A DNA stretch of 42,644 bases from Propionimicrobium sp963511305 (GCA_963511305.1 CAUPIJ010000015.1:1-42644), one strand, 5' to 3'; positions 24,079 through 33,651 are shown, counted from the first letter of the stretch. Program-made: numbers and translations. The notes: a model not told the origin generated them from the letters alone.

Positions 24079-25513
24079 CGGGATGCTGATCGCCGGCACC
24101 TCGTCTGACGCGGGCAAGTCGGCCGTGGTAACTGGCATCTGCCGAGCCCTGAGCGACCGGGGCATCTCCGTCGCACCCTTCAAGGCGCAGAACATGTCAA
24201 ACAACTCGATGGTCTGCGTCGACGGGGCCGAGATCGGGCGCGCCCAGTATCTGCAGGCTCAAGCGGCGCGCGTCGAACCGAGCGCGCTGCTGAATCCTGT
24301 TCTGCTCAAGCCGGGCAGCGACAGGAGGTCGCACATCGTGCTGCTGGGCGAGCAGGCCGGAACCCTGGAATCCGGCGAATACGCCACCGGCAGGAAGCAC
24401 CTGGCTCAGGCGGCTTTCGATGCCTATCGTCAGCTCGGTGAGCGTTACGACGTGATTGTCTGCGAGGGCGCGGGCTCTCCAGCCGAGATCAATCTTCGCT
24501 CTGGCGACTACGTGAACATGGGCCTGGCTAGGCAATTCGAGCTTCCGGTGATGTTGGTCGGCGACATCGATCGCGGTGGCGTGCTCGCCTCGATATACGG
24601 CACCTGGGGCCTGTTGGAAGAGGCAGATAGAAGACTGCTGAGCGGCTTCATCATCAACAAGTTCCGCGGCGACCAGTCGGTGCTCGACCCAGGCCTGAAA
24701 AGAATCAGCGAGCTCACCGGGCTCAAGAACTACGGCGTGTTGCCGTGGATCGGCGGCGTCTGGACCGACGGCGAGGATGCCCTGGAGGTAGCGCGCTGGC
24801 GCGGGGAGACCGACAGCGAGCACGCCCAGCTTCGGGTTGCCGTGGTGAGGTTTCCACGCATCTCCAATTCCACCGACGTCGACGCGCTGGCCGCTGAACA
24901 GGGCGTTTGGGTGCAGGTGACGACGACCGCCAACGATTTGGTGGACGCCGACCTGGTGGTTCTTCCGGGCAGCCGTGCCACCACCTCCGATCTGCGGTGG
25001 ATGGAGTCCAGAGGCATCGACGAGGTGGTTCGGCAGCGGCACGCCGAGGGCAGGCCGGTGCTCGCGGTCTGCGGCGGCTACGAGATGCTAGCCGGCGACA
25101 TTCACGACGAGGTCGAGGGCGAGATCACCAAGGTAGCGGGGTTGGGGCTGCTGCCCGTAGACGTGCGCTTCAGCACGGAAAAGACCGTGCGCCAGGCCAG
25201 CTATCAGTGGCGAGACATACAGGTGGGCGGCTACGAGATCCATCACGGCGTGATCGAGGCCACCGGAGAAGCCGAGGGCTTCCTGGACGGCTATCGCGTC
25301 GGAAATACCTTCGGCACGATGCTGCACGGCAGCCTGGAAAACGACGAGTTCAGGCGGGCGCTGCTCGGCGAGGTGGCGGAGATTAATGAGAATCCCTGGC
25401 GGGCGGATCTGAGCGCACCGCCCTATAGCCAGCGTCGTGAGGACATGATCAACGCCCTAGCTAATTCGATCAGGGAAAACGTCGATCTGGACGCCATGCT
25501 GGAGGCGATGTGA
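24071..25513 (+). CDS. cobQ: Cobyric acid synthase (CobQ/CbiP)
   Basis: This ATP- and glutamine-dependent enzyme amidates side chains b, d, e and g of adenosylcobyrinic acid a,c-diamide. The N-terminal dethiobiotin-synthetase-like domain has GTSSDAGKSAVVTG and APFKAQNMSNNSMV. The C-terminal glutamine amidotransferase domain has the nucleophilic Cys in VLAVCGGYEMLAGD and the His in FGTMLHGSLEND. At 480 residues it is full length. GTG 24071 overlaps cobD, and its TGA overlaps the GTG of cobO, showing tight coupling. Confidence 0.96.
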   Translation: MANGMLIAGTSSDAGKSAVVTGICRALSDRGISVAPFKAQNMSNNSMVCVDGAEIGRAQYLQAQAARVEPSALLNPVLLKPGSDRRSHIVLLGEQAGTLESGEYATGRKHLAQAAFDAYRQLGERYDVIVCEGAGSPAEINLRSGDYVNMGLARQFELPVMLVGDIDRGGVLASIYGTWGLLEEADRRLLSGFIINKFRGDQSVLDPGLKRISELTGLKNYGVLPWIGGVWTDGEDALEVARWRGETDSEHAQLRVAVVRFPRISNSTDVDALAAEQGVWVQVTTTANDLVDADLVVLPGSRATTSDLRWMESRGIDEVVRQRHAEGRPVLAVCGGYEMLAGDIHDEVEGEITKVAGLGLLPVDVRFSTEKTVRQASYQWRDIQVGGYEIHHGVIEATGEAEGFLDGYRVGNTFGTMLHGSLENDEFRRALLGEVAEINENPWRADLSAPPYSQRREDMINALANSIRENVDLDAMLEAM

Positions 25514-26094
25514 GCGAGCACACGCAGACGCCGGCCAGCACTAGGGCTAAGAGACTCCGACCCAGGCTGATCGTTTACACCGGCGACGGCAAGGGCAAGT
25601 CGACGGCCGCGTTCGGCATGGGTCTGCGGGCCTGGGCGCAGGGCTGGAGCGTCGGGGTCTATCAATTCGTGAAGTCTGGCAAGTGGGCCACCGGCGAGAA
25701 GCTCGCCTATCGAGAGCTTTCCGAGAGCCTAAACGGGGGCACGATCTCTTGGCAAAACCTCGGCGAGGGATTCACCTGGCTGCGGGCCACCGAGGACGTC
25801 GACCAGCAAGCACTCGCCGAGGCAGGCTGGGGTCAGGTGAAGGAGGCTCTGGCCGAGCAGCGTCATGACATGTATATCCTCGACGAGTTCAATCACGTGT
25901 TGGCCAATGGCTGGCTCGACCTGGATGAGGTGATCGAGACGCTCTCCGGCCGACCAGGCAGGCAGCACGTGGTCATCACCGGCAGGAACGCACCGGAAAA
26001 GCTGATCGACGCGGCAGATCTGGTGACGTCGATGGAGAAGGTTAAACACCCCTTTGACAAGGGCGAGCGCGGTCAGGCGGGTGTCGAATGGTGA
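25510..26094 (+). CDS. cobO: Cob(I)yrinic acid a,c-diamide adenosyltransferase (CobO/BtuR type)
   Basis: The enzyme transfers the adenosyl group of ATP to cob(I)alamin precursors. The P-loop is TGDGKGKSTAAFGMGLRAWA, with YILDEFNHVLANGWLD as the Walker-B-like region and VVITGRNAP after it. At 194 residues it has the standard length. It lies between cobQ and the cobB-cobC fusion with overlapping ends, within the late-cobalamin operon. Confidence 0.95.
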   Translation: MSEHTQTPASTRAKRLRPRLIVYTGDGKGKSTAAFGMGLRAWAQGWSVGVYQFVKSGKWATGEKLAYRELSESLNGGTISWQNLGEGFTWLRATEDVDQQALAEAGWGQVKEALAEQRHDMYILDEFNHVLANGWLDLDEVIETLSGRPGRQHVVITGRNAPEKLIDAADLVTSMEKVKHPFDKGERGQAGVEW

Positions 26095-28478
26095 TGCCTA
26101 GAGTGGTGATCGCGGCTCCGGCTTCCGGCCAAGGCAAGACGACCGTGGCGATCGGCCTGATGGCGGCGCTAAGACAGGCCGGGCACACGGTTGCCCCGTT
26201 CAAGGTCGGGCCCGATTACATCGACCCCGGTTATCACACGCTCGCCGCGGGCAGAGCGAGCCGCAATCTCGACCCGCATCTTTGCTCCGAGGAGCTGATC
26301 GCTCCCCTGTTTATGCACGGCTTTGAGGATCCTGAGCCCGCTGATATCGCCGTCATCGAGGGCGTCATGGGGCTGTTCGATGGCAAGCTCGGAACCGTCG
26401 GCAACAATGGCGCTTTCGGTTCCACCGCGCACATCGCCGAGCTGCTGGACGCCCCGGTAATCATCGTCGTCAACGGGGCTGGCAGCTCGATTTCTGCTGC
26501 CGCGGTGGCGCACGGCATGGCCACTTACAGCTCCAAGATCAACGTCGCCGGGGTGATCGCGAATAGGGTTTCGAGCCCCAAAATCGCCGCCGAGTTAGAG
26601 GCAGCACTGGCTCAAACCGGGCTGCCGCTGCTTGGCACGATTCCCACCAACGAGCAAGTCTCGGCACCCTCCCGCCACCTCGGACTGATTCCCGCAGCAG
26701 AGCGAGACAGCGCAGCCGAGATGGTCGATCTTGCCGGCCGAATCGTGGCCGAGAACGTCGATCTCGACGAGGTGCTGCGGCTCGCCTCACATTGCCCCGA
26801 AGTTGAGGGACAAGCCTGGGCTCCAAGCGTGAAGCCAGTCGACGGCAGACCTGCCATTGCCGTCGCGGTGGGTAGCGCGTTCACTTTCAACTACCCCGAA
26901 ACCTTCGAGCTGCTTGAGGCCGCGGGCTGCAGATTGACCAGCTTCGACCCGCTGACCGATTCAAAGCTGCCCGACGGCACCTGCGGGCTCTATCTTGGCG
27001 GCGGCTTCCCGGAGGTCTATGCCTCGCAGCTAGCCGATAATCGCTCCCTGACTAGGCAGATCGGCCAGGCCGTCCGTGCTGGACTGCCGACCGTCGCCGA
27101 GTGTGCCGGCCTGCTCTATCTGTGCGAGAGCCTGGATGGCCTGCCGATGAGCGGGGCCCTGGACTTCACCGCGGCAATGACACCCCGGCTGAAGATGGGC
27201 TATCGCGAATACGAGCCGATAGCCGACAGCCTCATCTATCGCGCGGGCGAGAAGGTGCGCTTTCACCAGTTTCACCGCACCAGGATTGAGGGAGAGCTTG
27301 ACGCGGCGTTCACGCCCACGCTGCACGCCACCTACCAGCACACGCACTGGGCGGCCTATCCGCAGTTCGCCCAGCGTTTTGCGCGAGCCGCTAGCCAGTG
27401 GGCTCAGGGTGACACGAGCGTCTCAGATTTCGCCATTCAGCGGCTCGCTGTTTCCGATCTACAGGGCGCCGGCTTCGCCGACCTGAGCCACCATGGCGAC
27501 TCCGAGGTCGAGGAAGGTCTGATCAATCTTGCGGTCAACGTCAGGGCGCCCAAACCCCCGACGCAGGTTCGAGAGACTCTGGCCGCCGACATCGAGAATT
27601 GGGCGGCCTACCCCGACTTCGAGGACGCGCGTTCCGCGCTAGCAGACCGCCACGGCGTGCCCCCTCAAATGATCCTGCCGACGGCGGGCGGCACGGAAGC
27701 TTTCGAGCTGATCGCCCAGGCGCTGAGGCCGAATGCTCCGCTGGTTGTCCACCCGCAGTTCACCGAGCCAGAGCTCGCCCTATCGAAGGCTTGCAAACAG
27801 GTCTATCGCAAGACTCTGCGCCCGCCCTTCGAGTTGAACACCGATATCGACGATCGCCACGACCTGGTCGTCGTCGGCAACCCGACCAACCCCACGGGAG
27901 TGCTGCACAGCAGGCAAAAGCTACTCGAACTGGCGGCTCCCGGCCGGGTGCTACTGGTTGACGAAGCGTTCATGGACGCGGTGCCCGGCGAAGCTGAGTC
28001 GCTTATCTCGCCCGAGATGAGCGGGATATTGGTTGCCCGCTCTTTGACCAAGACCTGGAGCATCGCCGGGGTTCGCGCAGGTTACGTCGTCGGAGACCCC
28101 GAGCTGATCTCCAGGTTAGAGCGGCTGCAGCCGGCCTGGTCGGTGTCGACCCCGGCCACTACCCTGATGCGCGTAACCAGCACCCCGGAGGCACAAGACT
28201 TCGTCGCCGAGAGCAACGCCGAGATAGCCCGCAATCGCCAGATTTTGATCGAAGAATTGGCTGCGGCTGGATTCGAGGTCTGCGGCTCTCCGGCTACGCC
28301 ATTCGTGCTAGTCGACGCTAGCAAGTTCGGCGATGACCCGGCCACCATGCTTCGCTCGCACGGGTTCGCCGCTCGAAGTTGCGTCTCGTTCCCGGGGCTC
28401 GGATCCGGTTGGCTGCGGATAGCCGTGCGCGACCCCAAGACCAGCAGACTTCTAGCGCAAACATTGAATCGGAGATGA
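26088..28478 (+). CDS. Fusion: cobyrinic acid a,c-diamide synthase + CobC-type aminotransferase/decarboxylase
   Basis: Residues ~1-450 are CobB/CbiA, which amidates cobyrinic acid at a and c. The ATP loop is APASGQGKTTVAIGLMAALR, then FKVGPDYIDPGYH, and the glutaminase Cys is in VAECAGLLYL (about 341). Residues ~485-796 are a PLP-dependent aminotransferase-fold protein of the HisC/CobD(Salmonella) kind, with VVGNPTNPTGV, LLVDEAFMD and the PLP lysine in ARSLTKTWSIAGVRAGYVVG (about 654). The second half probably makes (R)-1-aminopropan-2-ol phosphate from threonine phosphate, the substrate of the CobD encoded upstream. No stop or frameshift separates the halves. The start is ATG 26088 or 26094. 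Confidence 0.9.
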   Translation: MVMPRVVIAAPASGQGKTTVAIGLMAALRQAGHTVAPFKVGPDYIDPGYHTLAAGRASRNLDPHLCSEELIAPLFMHGFEDPEPADIAVIEGVMGLFDGKLGTVGNNGAFGSTAHIAELLDAPVIIVVNGAGSSISAAAVAHGMATYSSKINVAGVIANRVSSPKIAAELEAALAQTGLPLLGTIPTNEQVSAPSRHLGLIPAAERDSAAEMVDLAGRIVAENVDLDEVLRLASHCPEVEGQAWAPSVKPVDGRPAIAVAVGSAFTFNYPETFELLEAAGCRLTSFDPLTDSKLPDGTCGLYLGGGFPEVYASQLADNRSLTRQIGQAVRAGLPTVAECAGLLYLCESLDGLPMSGALDFTAAMTPRLKMGYREYEPIADSLIYRAGEKVRFHQFHRTRIEGELDAAFTPTLHATYQHTHWAAYPQFAQRFARAASQWAQGDTSVSDFAIQRLAVSDLQGAGFADLSHHGDSEVEEGLINLAVNVRAPKPPTQVRETLAADIENWAAYPDFEDARSALADRHGVPPQMILPTAGGTEAFELIAQALRPNAPLVVHPQFTEPELALSKACKQVYRKTLRPPFELNTDIDDRHDLVVVGNPTNPTGVLHSRQKLLELAAPGRVLLVDEAFMDAVPGEAESLISPEMSGILVARSLTKTWSIAGVRAGYVVGDPELISRLERLQPAWSVSTPATTLMRVTSTPEAQDFVAESNAEIARNRQILIEELAAAGFEVCGSPATPFVLVDASKFGDDPATMLRSHGFAARSCVSFPGLGSGWLRIAVRDPKTSRLLAQTLNRR

Positions 28479-28480
28479 AG

Positions 28481-29548
28481 ATGGCAGAACTATTTCATAA
28501 GACGATAAGCAGTATTTCTGCTGTTAGCGAAGAGATGCGCGAGCGTGCAGCAGAGCGGCACGCGACGCTCACCAAACCACAGAACTCCCTGGGCTATCTG
28601 GAGGACCTGGGCGCGCAGCTGTCTGCGATCTACGGGCAATGCCCGCCACCCCTTCCGCTGCCCGCCAGAGTCTGCGTTTTTGCGGGTGACCACGGCGTCC
28701 AGGCGCAGAAGGTTTCCCCGTGGCCACAGACAATCACCGAACAAATGGCGCTGAACATCGTTCACGGCGGCGCGGCGATCAACGTGCTGGCTCGCCTGGC
28801 GGGGGCAGACGTCGTGCTCTACAACGTTGGCATGTTGTGCGAGCTACCCACCTCCGAGACCTGCATAAACCGTCGGATAGCGGCAGGCACAAACGACATG
28901 ACCAAAGGTCCGGCGATGACCGAGGAACAGGCCTTCGAGGCGCTAGAGGTTGGCATCCAGGCCGCGCTGGACGCCGTAGCCGCCGGAAAGAAATGTCTGA
29001 TCGCCGGCGAGCTCGGTATCGCTAACACCACCCCAGCTGCAGCTCTGATCAGGGTCTTTACTGGATCAGGCATTGCGGAGGTCACCGGGCGTGGCGCGGG
29101 CGCTGACGACGAGATGTTGGAGCGCAAGCAGGCCGTCATCGCCTCAGCGATCGCGGTTAATCAGATTAATAGAAAGAAGCCGATCGAAGTGTTGGCCGAA
29201 GTTGGTGGCTTCGAGCACGCGGCTATGGCAGGGCTGATGCTGGGGGCGGCGGCAAGTAAGGTGCCGGTCATCCTGGACGGCGCCATCGCCTGCTCGGCAG
29301 CGCTGGTTGCAGCACAGATCTGCCCGGACACGAAAGGTTACATGATCGCCGGTCACCTCGGCGAGGAGCCTGGCATCCGTGCCGCCCTCGACCATCTCGG
29401 CCTGCGTGGCCTGCTGGAGCTCAACCTTTGCCTGGGCGAGGGATCCGGTGCCGCCGCGGCGCTTCCGCTGGTCACCGCAGCGGCCAAGATCATGACCGAG
29501 ATGGCCAGCTTCGGCGATGAGTCAGGGGTCAGCGGGGAGAAGGAATGA
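28481..29548 (+). CDS. cobT: Nicotinate-nucleotide-dimethylbenzimidazole phosphoribosyltransferase
   Basis: CobT makes alpha-ribazole phosphate from dimethylbenzimidazole and nicotinate mononucleotide. Family motifs are RHATLTKPQNSLGYLEDL, VFAGDHGVQAQKVSPWPQ, GELGIANTTPAAAL and the catalytic glutamate region EVGGFEHAAMAGLMLGAA; LNLCLGEGSGAA is near the end. ATG 28481 has GGAG six bases upstream; ATG 28475, overlapping the preceding stop, is the alternative. At 355 residues it is full length. Confidence 0.95.
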   Translation: MAELFHKTISSISAVSEEMRERAAERHATLTKPQNSLGYLEDLGAQLSAIYGQCPPPLPLPARVCVFAGDHGVQAQKVSPWPQTITEQMALNIVHGGAAINVLARLAGADVVLYNVGMLCELPTSETCINRRIAAGTNDMTKGPAMTEEQAFEALEVGIQAALDAVAAGKKCLIAGELGIANTTPAAALIRVFTGSGIAEVTGRGAGADDEMLERKQAVIASAIAVNQINRKKPIEVLAEVGGFEHAAMAGLMLGAAASKVPVILDGAIACSAALVAAQICPDTKGYMIAGHLGEEPGIRAALDHLGLRGLLELNLCLGEGSGAAAALPLVTAAAKIMTEMASFGDESGVSGEKE

Positions 29549-30069
29549 TGCGCACCCTGGTCACCGGAGGCAGCAGATCAGGCAAATCGAGTTACGCTGA
29601 GTCGCTGCTGCTAGCTGAAGAGGAGGTCGACTACCTGGCGACCTCGAAGAACGACCCGTCGGATGCGGAGTGGACGCGCCGCATCGAGCTGCACCGCGCG
29701 CGCCGCCCGAAGACCTGGCGCACCCTGGAAACACTCGATCTGGCTAGCCCGATTAGCGCGGAAACTAACGTGCCGCTGATGATTGACTGCCTGGGCGTCT
29801 GGTTGAGCCGTATTATGGACGAGAACGATTTCTGGGCGAGCCTGGACACCTCCGTCCTCGAGAGGCCAGTCAAAAAACTGGTGGAAGCCCTGGAGAATGC
29901 GAGCAGGCCAGTGGTGCTGGTGACGAACGAGGTGGGCTGGTCTCTGGTGCCGCCGGACGCCGGTTCGCGCGCCTATCGCGACGAGCTGGGCCGACTTAAT
30001 GCCTCGGTGGCCAACGTGTGCGACACCGTGGTGCTCTGCGTGGCCGGGCAGCCGCTGAGGATTAAATGA
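29545..30069 (+). CDS. cobU: Adenosylcobinamide kinase / adenosylcobinamide-phosphate guanylyltransferase
   Basis: This bifunctional enzyme phosphorylates adenosylcobinamide and forms AdoCbi-GDP. The P-loop is VTGGSRSGKSSYAE, the RRPKTWRTLE stretch follows, then LMIDCLGVWLSR, and VVLVTNEVGWSLVPPDAGSR is the conserved later block. At 174 residues it is normal. ATG 29545 overlaps the cobT stop. CobS follows after one base. Confidence 0.95.
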   Translation: MMRTLVTGGSRSGKSSYAESLLLAEEEVDYLATSKNDPSDAEWTRRIELHRARRPKTWRTLETLDLASPISAETNVPLMIDCLGVWLSRIMDENDFWASLDTSVLERPVKKLVEALENASRPVVLVTNEVGWSLVPPDAGSRAYRDELGRLNASVANVCDTVVLCVAGQPLRIK

Positions 30070-30070
30070 G

Positions 30071-30895
30071 ATGAGCAAACCCGTAACGAATCCGTTCATC
30101 ACGGCATACGCGATGTTCACCACCCTGCCGAGCCCAGACGTCGGCATCGTCGATCGCAGCCGGAGCGCCAGAACTATTCTTTGGCTGCCGTGGGTAGGTA
30201 TGATTTTGGGCGCACTAGCCGGGTCGGCGGCGCTGCTGGTTCTGTTGCTTGGCGGCGGACGCCTGCTGGCCGCGATCGCGGGTTTGGCGCTGCTGTGCCT
30301 GACTACGGGTTTTCTGCACTTGGACGGCCTCGCAGACACCGCCGACGGGCTCGGCAGCCGCAAACCCATCGAGCAAGCCCTGGAGATCATGAAGCGCTCC
30401 GATATCGGCCCGATGGGAGTCTGCGCGATCGTGTTGGTGTTGGCGCTCGACGTGGCCGCGCTGTACTCGCCCGCCAATACTGGCATCTGGGCGATGCCCG
30501 CGCTGCTGCTGACCGCACCGATGGTGGCGAGGATGAACGTGCTGATCGCCACCCGAGAGGGCGCCGAGACGGCCAGGCCCGGCGGCTTTGGGGCGCTATT
30601 CGCCTCGGTGACCAAACCCGCGACCATCGCGATCAGCCTGGCGGCGATGCTACTGGCGGTTGGCTGCGTATCCGGCCTTGTCAGTGGCTTCAGCCCGTAC
30701 CGAATTGTTCACTCGACGGTCGCCGTACTGCTGTCGGTTGGCATCGGCACGCTCTGGCAGCGTCACCTGGTGGTCAGATTCGGCGGCTCCACCGGCGACA
30801 CCTTCGGCTCGCTAATCGAGATCAGCCAGATGTGCTACTTGCTGGCCTCAGCGCTGGGCGCCACCCTGCCCTCCCTGACAGCCGCGGCTAGCTGA
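30071..30895 (+). CDS. cobS: Cobalamin synthase (adenosylcobinamide-GDP ribazoletransferase)
   Basis: This membrane enzyme joins AdoCbi-GDP with alpha-ribazole (phosphate) to finish cobalamin. The metal-binding motif is HLDGLADTADGLGSRKP, followed by MKRSDIGPMGVCAI and, near the end, GGSTGDTFGSLIEI. Six or so hydrophobic helices are visible. It is the last gene of the cobalamin operon. Its 3' end overlaps the convergent rlmN coding frame by 61 bases. Confidence 0.95.
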   Translation: MSKPVTNPFITAYAMFTTLPSPDVGIVDRSRSARTILWLPWVGMILGALAGSAALLVLLLGGGRLLAAIAGLALLCLTTGFLHLDGLADTADGLGSRKPIEQALEIMKRSDIGPMGVCAIVLVLALDVAALYSPANTGIWAMPALLLTAPMVARMNVLIATREGAETARPGGFGALFASVTKPATIAISLAAMLLAVGCVSGLVSGFSPYRIVHSTVAVLLSVGIGTLWQRHLVVRFGGSTGDTFGSLIEISQMCYLLASALGATLPSLTAAAS

Positions 30896-31944
30896 CCACA
30901 GGCGCCATCGATCTCCTGGCCGCGGGTTTCGCGCATCGTGACCGGCACGCCGGCATTCTCTAGATGGGCGATAAAGGCGCGCTCATCCGACTTTCGGCTT
31001 GCCGTCCACTTGCTGCCGGGTGTTGGGTTCAGCGGGATCAGGTTCACGTGGAACCAGCCCCAGTCTCCCCTGGCCTTAAGTTTCTTGGCCATCAGGTCGG
31101 CGCGCCAGGCCTGGTCGTTGATGTCACGCATCATCGCGTACTCGATCGAGACGCGCCTGCCGGTCACCTTCGCGAAGTTCCAGGCGGCGTTCAGGGTCTC
31201 ATCCACCCCGTAGCGCTTGTTGATCGGGATCAGCTCGTCGCGCAGTTCATCATCGGGGGCGTGAAGCGAGAGCGCCAGATTGAACTGCATGCCCTCCTCG
31301 GCCAACTGCTTCATCCTCGGTACCAGGCCAACCGTCGAGACCGTGATGCCTCGCGCGCTCATGCCGAATCCATCGGGCTTCGGCGTAGTCATCGCGTGAA
31401 TGGCCTGCATCACCGCCTTGTAGTTGGCCATCGGCTCGCCCATGCCCATGAAGACGATGTTGCTGACCCGCTCATTGCCAGGGATCAGCCCGGCGGCCAG
31501 CTGCTAATTTGCCACCATCAGCTGCTGCAGGATCTCGGCGGCCGAGAGGTTGCGCTGCAGGCCGCCCTGACCCGTCGCGCAGAACGGGCAGCCCATGCCG
31601 CAGCCAGCCTCGCTACTGATGCACAGCGTCACCCGGTTCGGATAGGCCATCAGCACCGATTCGACGATGGAGCCGTCCACGCCCCGCCAGGCCACCTTGA
31701 CGGTCTGACCCTCGTCGGCAGTCTGGGTGCTGATCGGTTCCATCAGCTCAGGGAAGAATCTGTCTGCGACCGAAGAGCGCATGTCCTTTGGTAGATCGGT
31801 CCAGCTGCCCGGATCGCTGTTTAGGCGCCCGAACCAGTTGTTGGAGATCTGCGAGGCTCTGAATTTGGGCAGCCCCACCTCCATGACGGCTGCTTTACGC
31901 TCATCAACGCTTAGATCCATCCAGTGCAGCGGGGCTTTCTTCAT
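30835..31944 (-). pseudogene. rlmN: 23S rRNA (adenine-2503-C2) methyltransferase with in-frame stop
   Basis: RlmN is a radical-SAM enzyme that methylates A2503 of 23S rRNA and A37 of some tRNAs. The frame from ATG 31944 has the cluster motif CGMGCPFCATG, the methyl-carrying Cys environments TLCISSEAG and GQEIDGACGQL, and FMGMGEPMANY. All catalytic residues are present, but codon 147 is TAG (31504-31506), in the segment QQLMVAN-stop-QLAAGL. The same frame resumes at once with family sequence. Either the gene is inactivated by one base change or there is a sequencing error. A downstream ATG at 31449 could not restore the cluster. Confidence 0.85.
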
Positions 31945-32004
31945 GACTCCAATTGTTTCAACTGACCGACGGCAAATACAAAAGCGTTGCCCGAGGCTAC
32001 TAGG

Positions 32005-32295
32005 ATGGCAGGCGTGAATACACAACAGACCGCAGTCGTCACGGTAACCGGCATCGACCATGTCGGCATCGTTGCAGCCATCGCCAACGCACTGGCCAAG
32101 CTAAACGTGAACATCGTGAACATCTCCCAGACCCTGATGGACGGGTACTTCACAATGATGCTGGAATGCCACTTCGACCCGACCGAAATGACCATCGAGA
32201 AGCTGCAGGCCGGCCTCGACGAGGCCGCCAAGGCCGAGAAGCTCCTAGTCCGGGCACAGTCAGAGGCCATCTTCCGCGCTATGCACGAGCTGTAA
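32005..32295 (+). CDS. ACT domain-containing protein (UPF0237)
   Basis: A single small ACT domain covers almost the whole protein: VTVTGIDHVGIVAAIANALA, then NIVNISQTLMDGYFTMMLEC. ACT domains bind amino acids or similar ligands and regulate partners. The pairing with the UPF0210 gene three bases downstream is widely conserved, so they probably act together, but the function is not known. ATG 32005 and GTG 32014 are both possible starts. It diverges from rlmN. Confidence 0.87.
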   Translation: MAGVNTQQTAVVTVTGIDHVGIVAAIANALAKLNVNIVNISQTLMDGYFTMMLECHFDPTEMTIEKLQAGLDEAAKAEKLLVRAQSEAIFRAMHEL

Positions 32296-32298
32296 ACC

Positions 32299-33651
32299 AT
32301 GGCTACATTCGAAAACGTTGTCGAAACCGTCCGGATGATCGACGAGTATCGCCTAGATATTCGCACCGTGACGATGGGTATTTCGCTGCTCGACTGCGCT
32401 GCTGAGAGCGTCGACGCCGCCTGCTCGCGCATCTACGACAAGATCACCTCCCGGGCTGAAAAGCTACTGGAAACCTGCGAGAGCATCGAGGCAGAGCTGG
32501 GCATTCCGATCATCAACAAGCGCATTTCAGTGACCCCGATCTCGCTGGTCGCCGCGGCCAGCCGAGCAGACGATCTGACCCCATTCGCACACGCCCTGGA
32601 TCGGGCAGCCAAGGAATGTGGAGTCAACTTCATCGGCGGCTTCTCCGCGCTGGCAGATAAGGGCACCACGCCTTCCGACCTGGCGCTGATCAACTCGATT
32701 CCAGAGGCCCTGAACACCACCGAGCTGGTCTGCGGCAGCGTCGCCATCGGCTCGTCGAGGGCAGGCATCAACATGGACGCGGTCGGCCGAATGGGTCAGG
32801 TCATCAAGGACGTAGCAGCGGCAACCGAGAACGGCTTTGGCGCAGCGAAACTCGTGGTCTTCGCGAACGCGGTCTCGGACAACCCGTTCATGGCGGGTGC
32901 GTTCCACGGCGTCGAGGAGACCGACTGCGTGATCAGCGTCGGCGTCTCCGGCCCCGGCGTGATCAAGAGCGCGGTCGACGCGTCCCCCGAAGCCACCATG
33001 GGCGGACTAGCCGAAACGATCAAGAAGGCGGCGTTCAAGGTCACCCGGATGGGACAGCTGGTTGGCAGCATGGCCGCGGAGCGCCTGGGCGTCGACTTCG
33101 GCATCGTAGACCTATCGCTGGCCCCGACCCCCGCCGTTGGCGACTCTGTGGCAGAGATCCTAGAGGAGATCGGCCTGGAGCGCGTCGGCGGTCCCGGCAC
33201 CACCGCTGCCCTCGCGCTGCTCAACGACGCGGTGAAGAAGGGCGGCATGATGGCGTGCAGCCACGTCGGCGGCCTTTCCGGTTCCTTCATTCCGGTCAGC
33301 GAGGACGCCGGCATGATCGACGCGGTCAACGAGGGCGTCCTGACCATCGAGAAGCTAGAGGCCATGACCGCGATCTGCTCGGTTGGCCTGGACATGATCG
33401 CCATTCCTGGCGACACCCCGGCCAGCAGCATCTCCGGCATCATCGCCGACGAGGCGGCGATCGGCATCATGAACAACAAGACCACCGCAGTGCGCGTCAT
33501 CCCCGTTCCGGGAATGAGCGTGGGTGACGAAGTGGAATTCGGCGGCCTGCTGGGTCACGCACCGATCATGAAAGTCAGCGATGCATCTTGTGAAAAGCTG
33601 ATCGCCCGCGGCGGCAGAATTCCCGCACCGATTCACGCGTTCAAGAACTAG
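32299..33651 (+). CDS. UPF0210 (DUF711) family protein
   Basis: This 450-residue cytosolic protein belongs to a conserved family of unknown function that is sometimes called PFL-like from its fold. Recognisable stretches are LDIRTVTMGISLLDCA, FIGGFSALADKG, GRMGQVIKDVA and, near the end, VIPVPGMSVGDEVEFGGLLG. No radical glycine motif is present. It follows the ACT gene by three bases, and its 3' end overlaps cdsA by four. Confidence 0.88.
   Translation: MATFENVVETVRMIDEYRLDIRTVTMGISLLDCAAESVDAACSRIYDKITSRAEKLLETCESIEAELGIPIINKRISVTPISLVAAASRADDLTPFAHALDRAAKECGVNFIGGFSALADKGTTPSDLALINSIPEALNTTELVCGSVAIGSSRAGINMDAVGRMGQVIKDVAAATENGFGAAKLVVFANAVSDNPFMAGAFHGVEETDCVISVGVSGPGVIKSAVDASPEATMGGLAETIKKAAFKVTRMGQLVGSMAAERLGVDFGIVDLSLAPTPAVGDSVAEILEEIGLERVGGPGTTAALALLNDAVKKGGMMACSHVGGLSGSFIPVSEDAGMIDAVNEGVLTIEKLEAMTAICSVGLDMIAIPGDTPASSISGIIADEAAIGIMNNKTTAVRVIPVPGMSVGDEVEFGGLLGHAPIMKVSDASCEKLIARGGRIPAPIHAFKN

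Noticed and set aside
29611..30627. 338-codon open frame on the minus strand opposite cobU and cobS
   Set aside because: Both plus-strand genes have complete family motifs; the antisense frame is low-complexity and shows no domain.
31504..31506. TAG read through as pyrrolysine or another recoded amino acid in rlmN
   Set aside because: RlmN has no known recoding, and nothing in the window supports pyrrolysine machinery; mutation or sequencing error is simpler.
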